Source of the DNA: JAAFHB01 sp963675995
Lineage (GTDB): Bacteria > Bacteroidota > Bacteroidia > Bacteroidales > Prolixibacteraceae
Length of the DNA stretch: 64,000 nucleotides
Direction of reading: 5' to 3'
Assembly: GCA_963675995.2 (NCBI GenBank)
Contig: CAXXIY010000002.1
Coordinates: 2,976,001-3,040,000, forward strand
Shown: piece after piece, positions 34,235 to 44,213 of the stretch
Layout: each line of letters starts with the position of its first letter
Numbering within the stretch: the first letter of the stretch is position 1
Notes under the pieces: generated by a model
What the model was told of the DNA's origin: nothing
Database searches by the model: none
Seen by the model: only the letters and a program-made list of their open reading frames with translations
Translations under genes and position numbers: made by a program

Positions 34235-36556
34235 ATGAATCCCATTACACGTAAAAGATTTATCATCCAGACCGGGCTTCTGGGTGCTTCATTTATGATA
34301 TTCAATGGATTTGATTTATTAAGCAGGAATGAACCAATCCTATCCTCCGAAGGAGCCACTATAGGGCTTCCATTGAAAGGTGAGGATATTTTCTCCTATA
34401 TAAACAGAGTGAAGGGGAAAATGGACCTGACACTTTACCGGCAGATTATTGGGGCTGCCAATGAATTTAAAGAGGGTGACCGGACCGTTGGGGTGGCTGC
34501 AAGTTCAGAATCATCACGTCGCAATGCCAGGAACCTGCTCTCCAATACCAAAATTGGAGCATTGATTCAAAACGCACTTTTCGAGGACGGTATTTGGGCT
34601 CTGATTCAAAAGACTACTGTTCAAAACCAGGCTGTCCGGAACTGGACGATGGGCGAATTGAAGAGTTTTATATTGAATAAGAATGAGAAAGAGATTAAGG
34701 CGATCATGTTCAGTCTGCCAAGCGATATAATTGCCTGCCTTGTAAAGTTGATGACCAACGAGGAATTAATCCGGATTGGGCAGAAAGTATTCAATACTTT
34801 GCCCAACAGTAAAATTGGGAGCAAGGGTTATCTGAGTGCACGGATACAGCCCAACTCGCCAACCGACGATACCGAGGACATCGTATGGCAGGTTTTCGAC
34901 GCATGGTCTTATGGCGTAGGTGATCTGGTCTTAGGTACAAATCCGGTATCCAGTGAACCGGACTCGGTTGGAACGATAGAAAAGGCACTTTTTGACGTTA
35001 TCGCAACTTTTGGTCTGCAGAATAAAATACCCAACTCGGTTCTTGCACATATCGATATCCAATCCAAAGTAGAAGAAAAGCAGCCGGGGACAACCGGAAT
35101 CTGGTTTCAGAGCCTGGCAGGCACGGTAGAGGCCAACAAAACCTTTGATATTACAATAGAAAAGATGTTCGGCCATGCGGCCAAACGGAAAGGTCAATTT
35201 GGGATCTATGCCGAAACGGGTCAGGGTGCCGATTTCACCAACGGACATGGGGAAGGGTTCGACATGGTTATCCATGAATCCCGAAAGTATGGTTTCCTGC
35301 GTGCTCTGAAGGCTAAAATGTCGGAGTCAAAAGCTCCTGAACAGGCTCCTTGGGTATTTGTCAACGATGTAGCCGGGTTTATTGGTCCTGAAGTTTTTAG
35401 AACCAAAGAGCAATTGGTGCGGTGCTGCCTCGAAGATACTGTAATGGGAAAACTACACGGACTTACGATAGGACTCGATATTTGTTCAACCCTCCATATG
35501 GATGTAACCTTAGATGATCTAAACTGGTGTATTGAGCAGGTAATGCCTGCAAATCCAGCCTATCTGATGGCTTTGCCCACCAAAAATGATCCTATGCTTA
35601 GCTACCTTACCACCGCTTTCAACAACCACGTGAAAATTCGGAAGCAATTTGGCTATAAGGTGAATGATGCAATGTGGAATTTCTTTAAAAAGCTGGAGAT
35701 CATTGATGAACACGACAAGCCAACCGCCCATTTTGGGGACCCTACATGGGTGTATTATAAATATCGCCTGGCTAAAAAGGATACAAGAAGTCAAAAGGTT
35801 ATTTATGAAGAGGGACAAAAGTGCCTAAGCAGGATCAGACAAAGGGGGGTACCCATAGCTGAAGGATACGGAAAGAACATTTGGGATTTAAAGCCCGAAC
35901 TGGACCAGGAAATCCATCAGTTGTACGAGGATGCGAAAGTGAGCTTATGGACGGAAATGAGTCCCTCCTTTGTGGCTACCATTCCCGCTTCTGTTGCCAT
36001 CAAAACAAAATCAATTGATCGTAAAGATTATGTATATCATCCCAGTTCGGGTGAACAATTAAACCCCCAGGCGATAAAGTCGTTGGAAAATATGCGTCAA
36101 AAATGGGGTAATCAGGTGCCTGATGTGCAAATTATTATTTCTGATGGACTTAACGCCAGAGCATTAATGGATGAGGGTCATTTGGCGCCATTTCTAAATG
36201 GATTAAAAAAATCATTACAGGAAAAACATTATCATGTTGGCAAAGATAATATTGTAATTACCTCAGGAAGAGTCAGGGCAGGTTATCAGTGTGGTGAAGT
36301 GCTTTTTGGCCGACCAGATAATTCAACCAAAGGCAAAGGTATAATTCATATTATCGGTGAACGTCCCGGATCGATGCATCACAATTTTTCGGCATATTTA
36401 ACGGCAGCATCCTCAGGGACCTGGAATAAAAAAGGGGTAGTCGATCACAACATTTCTGCAGTGGTATCGGGAATTTCTGACACTTCCCTGAAACCGGATC
36501 AGGCAGTTAAGGAAACAATAAACATTTTTGATCGCTTATTTTCAAATTCGAAGTAA
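34235..36556 (+). CDS. Ethanolamine ammonia-lyase, EutB-EutC fusion with Tat-like signal
   Basis: The 773-residue protein joins both subunits of the adenosylcobalamin enzyme that splits ethanolamine into acetaldehyde and ammonia. EutB spans about residues 45-507: GANEFKEGDRTVGVAA-type block near 70, SARIQPNSPTDD, FETGQG-like AETGQGADFTNGHGEGFD, FIGPEVF, MGKLHGL and HFGDPTW. EutC fills about 530-773: IIISDGLNARAL, RVRAGYQCGEVLFG, IIGERPGS. In E. coli these are separate genes and cytoplasmic. Here the first 25 residues read TRKRFIIQTGLLGASFMIF, a Tat-type signal, so export is possible. No eut shell or permease genes are near. Confidence 0.85.
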   Translation: MNPITRKRFIIQTGLLGASFMIFNGFDLLSRNEPILSSEGATIGLPLKGEDIFSYINRVKGKMDLTLYRQIIGAANEFKEGDRTVGVAASSESSRRNARNLLSNTKIGALIQNALFEDGIWALIQKTTVQNQAVRNWTMGELKSFILNKNEKEIKAIMFSLPSDIIACLVKLMTNEELIRIGQKVFNTLPNSKIGSKGYLSARIQPNSPTDDTEDIVWQVFDAWSYGVGDLVLGTNPVSSEPDSVGTIEKALFDVIATFGLQNKIPNSVLAHIDIQSKVEEKQPGTTGIWFQSLAGTVEANKTFDITIEKMFGHAAKRKGQFGIYAETGQGADFTNGHGEGFDMVIHESRKYGFLRALKAKMSESKAPEQAPWVFVNDVAGFIGPEVFRTKEQLVRCCLEDTVMGKLHGLTIGLDICSTLHMDVTLDDLNWCIEQVMPANPAYLMALPTKNDPMLSYLTTAFNNHVKIRKQFGYKVNDAMWNFFKKLEIIDEHDKPTAHFGDPTWVYYKYRLAKKDTRSQKVIYEEGQKCLSRIRQRGVPIAEGYGKNIWDLKPELDQEIHQLYEDAKVSLWTEMSPSFVATIPASVAIKTKSIDRKDYVYHPSSGEQLNPQAIKSLENMRQKWGNQVPDVQIIISDGLNARALMDEGHLAPFLNGLKKSLQEKHYHVGKDNIVITSGRVRAGYQCGEVLFGRPDNSTKGKGIIHIIGERPGSMHHNFSAYLTAASSGTWNKKGVVDHNISAVVSGISDTSLKPDQAVKETINIFDRLFSNSK

Positions 36557-36770
36557 GTTCTTCTGTTTATATTATATTCTTAAAGTTCTCAGATCAAGTC
36601 ATACTTTCCCCAAATAATTCGTGACCCACACGAAGAAAATATCCCTATATCCAATTTTATTTTCGTCCAACGGTTGAACCACCTACAACTTTCAATTAAT
36701 TTCAAAATGAGAAAATAGAAAATAATGATGGCTTTTATGTATTTTCGTTGACAAATGAATAGATTCAAAA

Positions 36771-38003
36771 ATGGACCATATTGGATTGTATCTGCCGAAC
36801 ACCGTTAATAAAGAGTCGATAATTGATGGCATCCTCTCGAATAATTACCTGTCACAATACATTAATCTGTCAGGGTTGCATGGTGAGTTGTATTCCATTA
36901 TCACGATTAACAGGATCATTGATGAAGAGCTTCGGCACGACCGGTTTCCCATTTTTACCAGGGAGAATCCCAGCTTGCTTAGTATGTCAGCGGGGCAGCA
37001 ACGAAAGGCACTTCTTTCTTATATTATCGCACTAAAACCGCAATATATTTTATTGGATGATTTATACAGCAGTGTTGATCTTGAAACCCGGCAATTTGTT
37101 ATCGATAATTTAAATCTGCTGGCCAATTCAACACTTCTGATTCAATTGTTCTACCGGAAACAGGATGTATTGGATTGTGTCCGGACCGTTTTCTCGGTGG
37201 ATGGTCAAAACAGAATTATTTCAAAACAATCATTAGAGCAGTTTGTAAATTCGCATGAAACAATACCTCCCATTCAAAATATAACACTTCCGAATCTGTT
37301 TGTGGAAACGAATCCAACAATTAATCCACTAATTCAACTTAATTCCGTTTCGGCGAATTATGGAGATAAGAAGGTGTTAAAGGGTATTTGCTGGACGATT
37401 CAGTCGGGTGAATTCTGGCAACTAAAAGGGCCGAACGGATCGGGAAAAAGCACGCTGCTTTCGATGATAATTGGCGATAACCCCAGGGGATTTGGAGAAG
37501 ATATGATCCTCTTCGGTAAGAAAAAAGGGTCAGGTGAAACGATTTGGGATATCAAAAAACAAATAGGATATTTTACCCCCTCCATGACATTGCAATTTAC
37601 TCATGAAGATTCGGTGGAAAACATGATTATATCGGGACTGGTTGATTCGGTGGGTCTTTATACAAAACCTACCGATCTGCAGCGCGACATAGCCCATGCA
37701 TGGTTACAGGTTCTGGGACCTTCGTTTAAAAATAAAAAATTTAACGCTCTGACTTTTGGGCAGCAACGTATATTACTCGTTGTAAGAGCTATGGTAAAAC
37801 ACCCGCCGCTTCTGATTCTTGATGAGCCGACTGTAGGTCTCGACGATGAAAATACCCGTCTGTTTATTAATTTAATTGTCGCTATTGCCTCTCAACATAA
37901 AGTGGCCATTATTTATGTTTCACACCGGGCTGAACCCGAATTAAACCCTGAAAGAATATTTGAATTGAGGCCATCATCAGAAGGTTCAACAGGGCATTTC
38001 TGA
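36771..38003 (+). CDS. ModF-like tandem ABC ATPase with a degenerate first half
   Basis: The 410-residue protein holds two ABC ATPase units without membrane parts. The second (about residues 195-410) is complete: Walker A GPNGSGKST, Q-loop, signature region LTFGQQRILLVVRAM, Walker B LLILDEPT and a switch His in YVSHRAEPE. The first (1-160) has a signature LSMSAGQQRKALLSY and Walker B YILLDDLY but no P-loop and no room for one. E. coli ModF shows a similar double arrangement. Role unknown; no permease lies nearby. Confidence 0.82.
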   Translation: MDHIGLYLPNTVNKESIIDGILSNNYLSQYINLSGLHGELYSIITINRIIDEELRHDRFPIFTRENPSLLSMSAGQQRKALLSYIIALKPQYILLDDLYSSVDLETRQFVIDNLNLLANSTLLIQLFYRKQDVLDCVRTVFSVDGQNRIISKQSLEQFVNSHETIPPIQNITLPNLFVETNPTINPLIQLNSVSANYGDKKVLKGICWTIQSGEFWQLKGPNGSGKSTLLSMIIGDNPRGFGEDMILFGKKKGSGETIWDIKKQIGYFTPSMTLQFTHEDSVENMIISGLVDSVGLYTKPTDLQRDIAHAWLQVLGPSFKNKKFNALTFGQQRILLVVRAMVKHPPLLILDEPTVGLDDENTRLFINLIVAIASQHKVAIIYVSHRAEPELNPERIFELRPSSEGSTGHF

Positions 38004-38021
38004 TCTTTAAATATTTAGAAT

Positions 38022-38714
38022 ATGAGATATTCTAGTGTAATTTTAGGGAGTTTCCTGTTTATTACTGATGTGATGTATTGCTGTTGTAGCTGTGGCGCTG
38101 AAAAAAGAACAAAAGCGGACAAAACAGATTCTCCGAATTCAATCGAAGGAAAGCAAAAAGGTGAGATATCACAGAACCCAAAAAATAAGGATTATATTAT
38201 TGATATACGGGATTTTAAAAGATATGAAATTGTTAAAATCGGTACTCAGATCTGGTTTGCAGAAAATCTGGCTTACAAACCGTTAGCGGGCAATTTCTGG
38301 GCTTACGATGACAACAACTGTAACATTGCCAGTTATGGATATTTGTACAACTATGAAACAGCAAAGAATTGTTGTCCAACAGGATGGCATTTACCCGGTA
38401 ATGAAGAGTGGCTTACACTGATTAATTTCTTCGGAGGTAAGAGTATAGCCGGCGGCAGTCTGAAAGCCATCAATGGGTGGAACAGTCCCAATACTGGTGC
38501 TACAATTAGCAGTGGGTTTAATGCCTTACCCGGAGGTAATCGTTCTGTTGGCGGAACGTTTTATCACATTGGTAATCATGCTCTTTTATGGTCAGGTACT
38601 AAAAAGAGCATCCTGAGTGTCTGGAGAATTCGGCTCAACTGCGACAATGCATCAGTCGGACTTGATGCCTGCGGCCATAATACCGGGTTAAGTGTAAGAT
38701 GTATTAAAGACTGA
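38022..38714 (+). CDS. FISUMP-domain secreted protein
   Basis: The 230-residue product has a signal-type N-terminus ending in a cysteine cluster (MYCCCSCGAEK), so it may be a lipoprotein. The body from about residue 62 is a Fibrobacter succinogenes major paralogous (FISUMP) domain: GTQIWFAENLAYK, YGYLYNYETAKNCCPTGWHL, NEEWLTLINFFGG, and the end GLSVRCIKD. These domains occur in surface proteins of the phylum; function is unknown. It lies 18 bases after the ModF-like gene and 12 before the next, hinting at one transcript. Confidence 0.88.
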   Translation: MRYSSVILGSFLFITDVMYCCCSCGAEKRTKADKTDSPNSIEGKQKGEISQNPKNKDYIIDIRDFKRYEIVKIGTQIWFAENLAYKPLAGNFWAYDDNNCNIASYGYLYNYETAKNCCPTGWHLPGNEEWLTLINFFGGKSIAGGSLKAINGWNSPNTGATISSGFNALPGGNRSVGGTFYHIGNHALLWSGTKKSILSVWRIRLNCDNASVGLDACGHNTGLSVRCIKD

Positions 38715-38726
38715 AAATTCAATGAT

Positions 38727-41231
38727 ATGGATCAGGATTTCTGTACTACGGTTAGAAGGCTTTTTCGGATTCTATTCGTCGTAATAGGCTTTTCTGTTTT
38801 CTTTGCCAGCCTTTCCAGATCACAGTCGGGAAATATCAATTCCCATGCCTCATTAGCAGAGAAGATTTATTTGCAGCTCGATGGGAAGGTCTACACCACC
38901 GATAAGACCATTTGGTTTAAGGCTATTGTTACAGATGCAGTAAGCCATATTCCTACTGCATTAAGCGGTGTACTGTATGTGGAGTTGGTCGGCCCTGACG
39001 AAAAGATAACAGAAAAGAAGCTCATCAAGCTTGTCAATGGTATTGGAGATGGATTTTTCCAGTTGAATACGGGGTATTCTGAGGGAATCTATCAAATCAG
39101 GGGCTATACGGAGTGGAATAAAAATTTCGGTACAGATTTTATTTTCAATGAGTACATCCGGATATTTGCTGCTGCAGCAACTTTAAAATCAAAACCCAAA
39201 AATGGTTTCCCTCCGGCAGAAAACCGGAATGAGCCTGATTTACAATTTTTTGCTGAAAGTGGAGAACTGGTTCACGGAATACCGTGCAAGATAGGTTTCA
39301 AGGCATTGGATCATTATGGCAAAGGGATAAGCGTTGCAGGTGAAATTGTAACCAAAGAAGGAGAGGTTGTCACTTTTTTTAAGAGTAATCAATTGGGAAT
39401 GGGGAGTTTTAAACTGTCAATGGTGGATAGCACATATGTTTATTATGCCAAACTAAAATCACCTTCAGAAGAAAATCTGTCATTAATGTATCCTTTGCCA
39501 CGGGTTGTCCCACGCGGAAATGTTTTGGCAGTAATAAAGAACGGGGATGAAATCCGGTTAGCAGCCACATCCAATTACCTTAAAGATGACACTGTTTACG
39601 TAAGGATTTCATGCAGGGGAATGGTTTACTTTGATATTAAAGGAGGTCTGAAGGAGGGTGTACTTGCATTTCACTTTCCTGCAAACAGATTGCCTGAAGG
39701 AATAATTGCATTTACGATGATGGATAACACCTTTCAACCCATTGCCGAAAGACTTTATTTTAATGAAAGACCCGATAGCAGAATAAATATTTCAATTTCC
39801 ACCGATAAGGTGAACTATACCCAGCGTGAATTAACTCAGCTAAAAATTGGAACTGAAAATAGTAATGGAGAAGCTGTACCTGCCAGTTTATCGTTATTGG
39901 TTTTGAATAAGGAGCAAATGGGGCATATACAACAGACCCGTCAAAATATCTTATCTTATTTTCTGCTGAGTTCCGATCTGAAAGGTGAGATAGAAGATCC
40001 GGGGTTTTATTTCAATAACGGTGATAACAAGTACAACGATCTCGATGCGTTGTTGCTTACACAAGGATGGAGAAAATACAACTATACTAAACCTGCGGAG
40101 AAGATTCTGTTTCAACCCGAAGGTCAACTTATTGTCTCAGGTTCGGTACATGGACTTTTTAAGAAAAAAAAGAAAGAGGTAAAGTTAACGATGATCTCTT
40201 TTGGCCAAGGTAAGTCTATTCAGACGCAAAATACCGATAGTTTGGGAAGATTCAATTTCAATATGGAAGATGAATTTGGCCAGAATCTTAATATTTTGAT
40301 TCAAAGTGCCAATAAATCAGGTACAAAAAAAAATTACACAATAGCCCTGGACAAAAAAGAGTCTCCGGCAGTTTATTTTGACCAAACTCAGTTGGTAGAA
40401 AGCGTTGACAGTGTATTGCTAAATATTGTTGAGAAAAATCTTGAACGAAAAAAGGTAGATGAAACTTTCCCAATATCCTCAGGAGGTATCCTATTGGACG
40501 AAGTGGTTGTGGAAGGTTACAGGTTGACCCCTGAAAGGAAGAAGGTAATGGATGAATACGGCAAACCAAAGGTAGTTATTGAAGGGGAGGCCATACAAAA
40601 GAAAGAAGAGAAATGGTCCTATGGGTTGTATAGTGTTCTGCTGTTCAATTTTCCTGATAAGGTGATTATTAAAGCCGGACGTGACGGGAATCTGTATGCA
40701 AAGGTGAAAAATTCAGAGATGACCCTTGTGGTAATCGATGGTAAACCCGTGATCTATTACGAATACCCATTTATTCCAAACATTCCACCAAGTCAGGTGA
40801 AAAGTTTCGAGATTATTGAGGGTGCAAGAAATTTTTCAAAACTCTATCTTGAAGCATATCCACAGGCCAATCCTATGGATGCTCCAGCCTGGGGAGACGT
40901 AATCGCAATTTATACCCATGGAGGTAAAGGGATATATGGTACAGACGAACCGGTGGGCCTTTTACATGCCGCTATTCCTGTTTTTTCGGCATCGCGGGAA
41001 TTCTATGCCCCCAAATACGAAAACCTTCAACCCCAGGACTGGTATAAACCAGATCTACGCGCATTGGTACACTGGATACCTAAAATCAATGCAAATCACT
41101 TAGGAAAAGCCTCTGCAACTTTTTACAATGCAGACATCACCGGAGAGATGATGGTAGTGGTAGAAGCAATATCGGAGAATGGGGAAATAGGTTACAAGGA
41201 GGTGGTCTATGAAGTCAAGAAAAGAAATTAA
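38727..41231 (+). CDS. Large secreted protein with MG2-like and TonB-plug-like regions
   Basis: The 834-residue product starts with a signal segment (FRILFVVIGFSVFFASL). Residues 40-150 resemble the macroglobulin MG2-type domain seen in phylum-specific envelope proteins (EKIYLQLDGKVYTTDKTIWFKA, GIYQIRGYTEW). Residues 590-740 read like a TonB plug fold with LDEVVVEGYRL and VIDGKPVIYYEYPF, but there is no C-terminal beta-barrel of receptor size. Such proteins are common and uncharacterised in Bacteroidota; they may act as surface or peptide-binding partners. Function is not assigned. Confidence 0.7.
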   Translation: MDQDFCTTVRRLFRILFVVIGFSVFFASLSRSQSGNINSHASLAEKIYLQLDGKVYTTDKTIWFKAIVTDAVSHIPTALSGVLYVELVGPDEKITEKKLIKLVNGIGDGFFQLNTGYSEGIYQIRGYTEWNKNFGTDFIFNEYIRIFAAAATLKSKPKNGFPPAENRNEPDLQFFAESGELVHGIPCKIGFKALDHYGKGISVAGEIVTKEGEVVTFFKSNQLGMGSFKLSMVDSTYVYYAKLKSPSEENLSLMYPLPRVVPRGNVLAVIKNGDEIRLAATSNYLKDDTVYVRISCRGMVYFDIKGGLKEGVLAFHFPANRLPEGIIAFTMMDNTFQPIAERLYFNERPDSRINISISTDKVNYTQRELTQLKIGTENSNGEAVPASLSLLVLNKEQMGHIQQTRQNILSYFLLSSDLKGEIEDPGFYFNNGDNKYNDLDALLLTQGWRKYNYTKPAEKILFQPEGQLIVSGSVHGLFKKKKKEVKLTMISFGQGKSIQTQNTDSLGRFNFNMEDEFGQNLNILIQSANKSGTKKNYTIALDKKESPAVYFDQTQLVESVDSVLLNIVEKNLERKKVDETFPISSGGILLDEVVVEGYRLTPERKKVMDEYGKPKVVIEGEAIQKKEEKWSYGLYSVLLFNFPDKVIIKAGRDGNLYAKVKNSEMTLVVIDGKPVIYYEYPFIPNIPPSQVKSFEIIEGARNFSKLYLEAYPQANPMDAPAWGDVIAIYTHGGKGIYGTDEPVGLLHAAIPVFSASREFYAPKYENLQPQDWYKPDLRALVHWIPKINANHLGKASATFYNADITGEMMVVVEAISENGEIGYKEVVYEVKKRN

Positions 41232-41271
41232 AAGAAAGAAAATTCATTAATTCAGCATAAATAAAAAAGAT

Positions 41272-41904
41272 ATGACTTTAGATTATTTTGTGGCCTATTT
41301 TACAATCTTATTTATCGCAACGGTTACACCCGGACCAAATTCACTTTTGGCAATAAACCATGGAATAAATCACGGGATCAGGCAATCAATTTTCAGCGGA
41401 CTTGGAAACCTAGCTGGAAATATGTTATTGGCGCTGGTTTCAATTTTGGGATTGGGAGCAATACTTATTGCTTCTGGCATCATTTTTACAGTTATTAAAT
41501 GGATCGGTATAATTTATCTTTTATTTGTAGGATTTAAACTGATATTTGAACCGATTAACACAGAAACTTGCAGTAATAATTTGGATAAAGCATCGAAAAC
41601 CAAAAGAAAAAACAGTCTGTTCCTGGACGGATTGATTATTGCCATAGGTAATCCCAAGGGGATATTGTTCTTTACAGCTTTGTTCCCCCAGTTTATTGAT
41701 GTAAAGCATGCAACTTCTGAAGGGTTTTTGATTATATTTTCGACATTGGGAATTGTAGCCTTTGGATGTTATATGCTCTACGCGGTTTTTGGGGTAAGAT
41801 TAAACAAACTATTTCTGAGAAAGTCATTCAGAAAAGGATTTAACAGGATCACTGGCGCCATCTTTATTGTTACAGGACTAACAATTGCCTTTTCCAAGAA
41901 GTAA
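41272..41904 (+). CDS. LysE/RhtB family amino-acid exporter
   Basis: The 210-residue membrane protein has the LysE pattern: six hydrophobic helices, VTPGPNSLLAINHGINHGIRQSIFSGLG near residue 20-47, and GNPKGILFFTALFPQF in the middle. It should export small amino acids or homoserine lactone derivatives from the cytoplasm. The loop between helices 3 and 4 is lysine-rich, which is normal. It stands between the large secreted protein and a PLP enzyme gene. Confidence 0.9.
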   Translation: MTLDYFVAYFTILFIATVTPGPNSLLAINHGINHGIRQSIFSGLGNLAGNMLLALVSILGLGAILIASGIIFTVIKWIGIIYLLFVGFKLIFEPINTETCSNNLDKASKTKRKNSLFLDGLIIAIGNPKGILFFTALFPQFIDVKHATSEGFLIIFSTLGIVAFGCYMLYAVFGVRLNKLFLRKSFRKGFNRITGAIFIVTGLTIAFSKK

Positions 41905-41981
41905 TTGGAAATGAATTCAATAATAGATATTTTTATATCAATATTAGGTGAGCGGAAATGTCTGTAAAAATCGGCCCTTAA

Positions 41982-41989
41982 TATCTTTG
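41982..41989 (+). promoter_or_regulatory. -7 element of the PLP enzyme gene
   Basis: TATCTTTG fits TAnnTTTG and lies 29 bases before the ATG at 42019. Confidence 0.4.
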
Positions 41990-42018
41990 AAATGTTATAA
42001 ATAACAACCTACAGATAA

Positions 42019-43014
42019 ATGGATTACAAACAAAGCATACTGGACAAAAAAATTAATCTGGGATTCTTCCCGACACCATTACAACCACTTCCCCAATTAT
42101 CAAAGAATTATCCGGGCTACAATATCTTCATCAAAAGAGACGATCAGACCGGTTTAGCCAGTGGTGGGAATAAGACAAGAAAACTGGAATATCTTATTCA
42201 GCAAGCAATTGTAAATAATTGCAATACTGTTATTACAGCGGGCGCCCAACAATCGAATCACTGCCGTCAGACCGCAGCTGCATGTGCTGCATCGGGGTTG
42301 GAATGTCATTTATTGTTGGGGGGAACCGAACCTGAGAAATACAATGGGAACCTGCTCCTCTCCTATTTGCTGGGGGCTATCATCCACTTTGCCGGAGAGA
42401 ACAGAAAGGGTGAGGACATCGGTCATTTAAAGACTGAATTGGATATAAGTGGCAAAAGTTGCTACATCATCCCATATGGCGGTTCAAATTGCATTGGCGC
42501 GCTTGGTTTCGTTGAGGCAGCCGGAGAGCTGAAAGAACAGCTGACTGCGCTTGATCTGGAAATCGATTATATCTTCTTTGCTTCAAGCTCCGGAGGAACC
42601 CAGGCAGGATTAACCCTGGGGAAAGATTTATTCGGATTAAAGGCCGAACTGATGCCTGTGAATATCGACAAATCTGAAACACAGGGATTATCCCTGGAAC
42701 AAGTCGTATTAAATATCCTCCGACAGGAGAAAGACTTATTTGGCTTTGCTAAAGATTATCGTCTTGAGGAGATCAGACTGATTAAAGGTTATGATGAAAA
42801 TGGATATGGAGTGGTTACTAAAGATGAGATATTTGCCATAAAGGAACTTGCAACTAATGAAGGAATTATACTTGATCCGGTTTATACTGCGAGAGCCTTT
42901 TATGGAATGCTGGATCATCTGAAGAATAAAAAAATACCATCCGGTTCGAATGTTCTTTTCTGGCATACAGGTGGCTTGCCTGCAAATTTCTATTACGCAG
43001 ATCAGTTAAAATGA
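42019..43014 (+). CDS. D-cysteine desulfhydrase / ACC deaminase family PLP enzyme
   Basis: The 331-residue protein is a fold-II PLP enzyme of the DcyD/ACC deaminase group: LGFFPTPLQPLP, IKRDDQTGLASGGNKTRKLEYL with the PLP lysine at residue 52, AGAQQSNHCRQTAAA, and SSGGTQAGLTLG as phosphate-binding loop. It cleaves D-cysteine to pyruvate, H2S and ammonia, or opens 1-aminocyclopropane-1-carboxylate. The Gln after QSNH is seen in both groups, so the two cannot be told apart here; D-cysteine desulfhydrase is the more common call. Confidence 0.85.
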   Translation: MDYKQSILDKKINLGFFPTPLQPLPQLSKNYPGYNIFIKRDDQTGLASGGNKTRKLEYLIQQAIVNNCNTVITAGAQQSNHCRQTAAACAASGLECHLLLGGTEPEKYNGNLLLSYLLGAIIHFAGENRKGEDIGHLKTELDISGKSCYIIPYGGSNCIGALGFVEAAGELKEQLTALDLEIDYIFFASSSGGTQAGLTLGKDLFGLKAELMPVNIDKSETQGLSLEQVVLNILRQEKDLFGFAKDYRLEEIRLIKGYDENGYGVVTKDEIFAIKELATNEGIILDPVYTARAFYGMLDHLKNKKIPSGSNVLFWHTGGLPANFYYADQLK

Positions 43015-43018
43015 AATA

Positions 43019-43064
43019 GCCATGATAAAAATATCTCCAACCGATATGAATATTTCATCATGGC
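43019..43064 (+). terminator. Hairpin after the PLP enzyme gene
   Basis: GCCATGAT pairs perfectly with ATCATGGC (43057-43064), with a weaker inner ATATC/GATAT pairing. It starts 4 bases after the stop codon. There is no strong T run, so termination is uncertain. Confidence 0.45.
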
Positions 43065-43175
43065 CATTAGCTTCGCTGATCTACGATTCCATTTGGCCAC
43101 TAAAAACAAATATAAACAGATGAAACAATTTTGATACAATTACCGTTAGGTTAATAAAGTCAGATATATTATTGA

Positions 43176-44213
43176 ATGAACAAACTAAAATCAGATATGC
43201 AACGAACACCAATCGTTACCATTAAGCCTCTTGGATTTATGTGGCCGGTGAAAAATCCTTTTCTGTTTTGTGCCCATCACCTGGATGAATATCCTGCAGG
43301 AAATGATGAAATGGGACCAGATGCCTCGCTTCAGGGACGCGATATTGGCCAGGATTTTACCCCAAAGGATGGCTGGAGGATGTATCATGGTACAAGGATT
43401 CCTGGATTTCCGGTTCATCCCCACAGGGGTTTTGAAACAATAACCATTGTAAGGAAAGGGTTTGTTGATCATTCTGATTCGCATGGCCAGGCAGGCAGAT
43501 ACGGCGGTGGCGATGTGCAATGGATGACAGCCGGATCGGGATTACAACATTGTGAAATGTTTCCGTTGCTCAACCAGGCAACCGAAAATACCACTGAATT
43601 ATTTCAGGTTTGGCTTAACCTTCCGGGAGCAAAAAAATTTGCTGAACCCCATTTTAAAATGCTTTGGTCAGAAGATATCCCACTCCACAAAGTGTTGGAC
43701 GAAAACGGAAAATGTATTGAAATTAATGTAATTGCGGGTAGTATTGACAACATTATCCCCCTCTCCCCTGCCCCCGACTCCTGGGCAGCTGATCCCCAAA
43801 ATGAAGTTGCAGTCTGGACGGTTAAGATGGAGGCCGGGTCACAATGGATCGTACCTGCCGCAAGTATTGAGGCTAACCGGACGATCTATTTCCATTCAGG
43901 AACATCAATCAATATAAATGATACCCCGATTATTTCGTATCAGGCGGTGGAGGTCATGGCAGATCAGGTGCTGACAATAACCAACGGCAATTCAGCCTCT
44001 TCATTACTTATATTACAGGGAAAGCCTATTAATGAGCCGGTTGTTCAATACGGACCGTTCGTAATGAATTCCCAGACCGAAATCCAGCAGGCTTTTGCAG
44101 ATTATCAGAAAACTGAATTCGGTGGTTGGCCATGGCCCCGACGCGACCAGGTTTTTCCCCGTACTCAAGGACGATTCGCAAAATACAGAGATGGTTCAGA
44201 GGAAATCAGATAA
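43176..44213 (+). CDS. Pirin family protein
   Basis: The 345-residue protein has the double cupin of pirins. The N-terminal metal site is complete: FPVHPHRGFETITI gives two His, DHSDSHGQAGRYGGGDVQWMTAGSGLQHCEM gives a further His and Glu. Bacterial pirins include quercetin dioxygenases and redox regulators. It is longer than YhhW (about 230) because the C-terminal cupin carries insertions and ends with WPWPRRDQVFPR. A later ATG at 43197 is a possible start. No partner gene lies beside it. Confidence 0.9.
   Translation: MNKLKSDMQRTPIVTIKPLGFMWPVKNPFLFCAHHLDEYPAGNDEMGPDASLQGRDIGQDFTPKDGWRMYHGTRIPGFPVHPHRGFETITIVRKGFVDHSDSHGQAGRYGGGDVQWMTAGSGLQHCEMFPLLNQATENTTELFQVWLNLPGAKKFAEPHFKMLWSEDIPLHKVLDENGKCIEINVIAGSIDNIIPLSPAPDSWAADPQNEVAVWTVKMEAGSQWIVPAASIEANRTIYFHSGTSININDTPIISYQAVEVMADQVLTITNGNSASSLLILQGKPINEPVVQYGPFVMNSQTEIQQAFADYQKTEFGGWPWPRRDQVFPRTQGRFAKYRDGSEEIR

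Noticed and set aside
42019..43014. Assignment as a true ACC deaminase
   Set aside because: The residues visible do not separate ACC deaminase from D-cysteine desulfhydrase, so the broader call is used.
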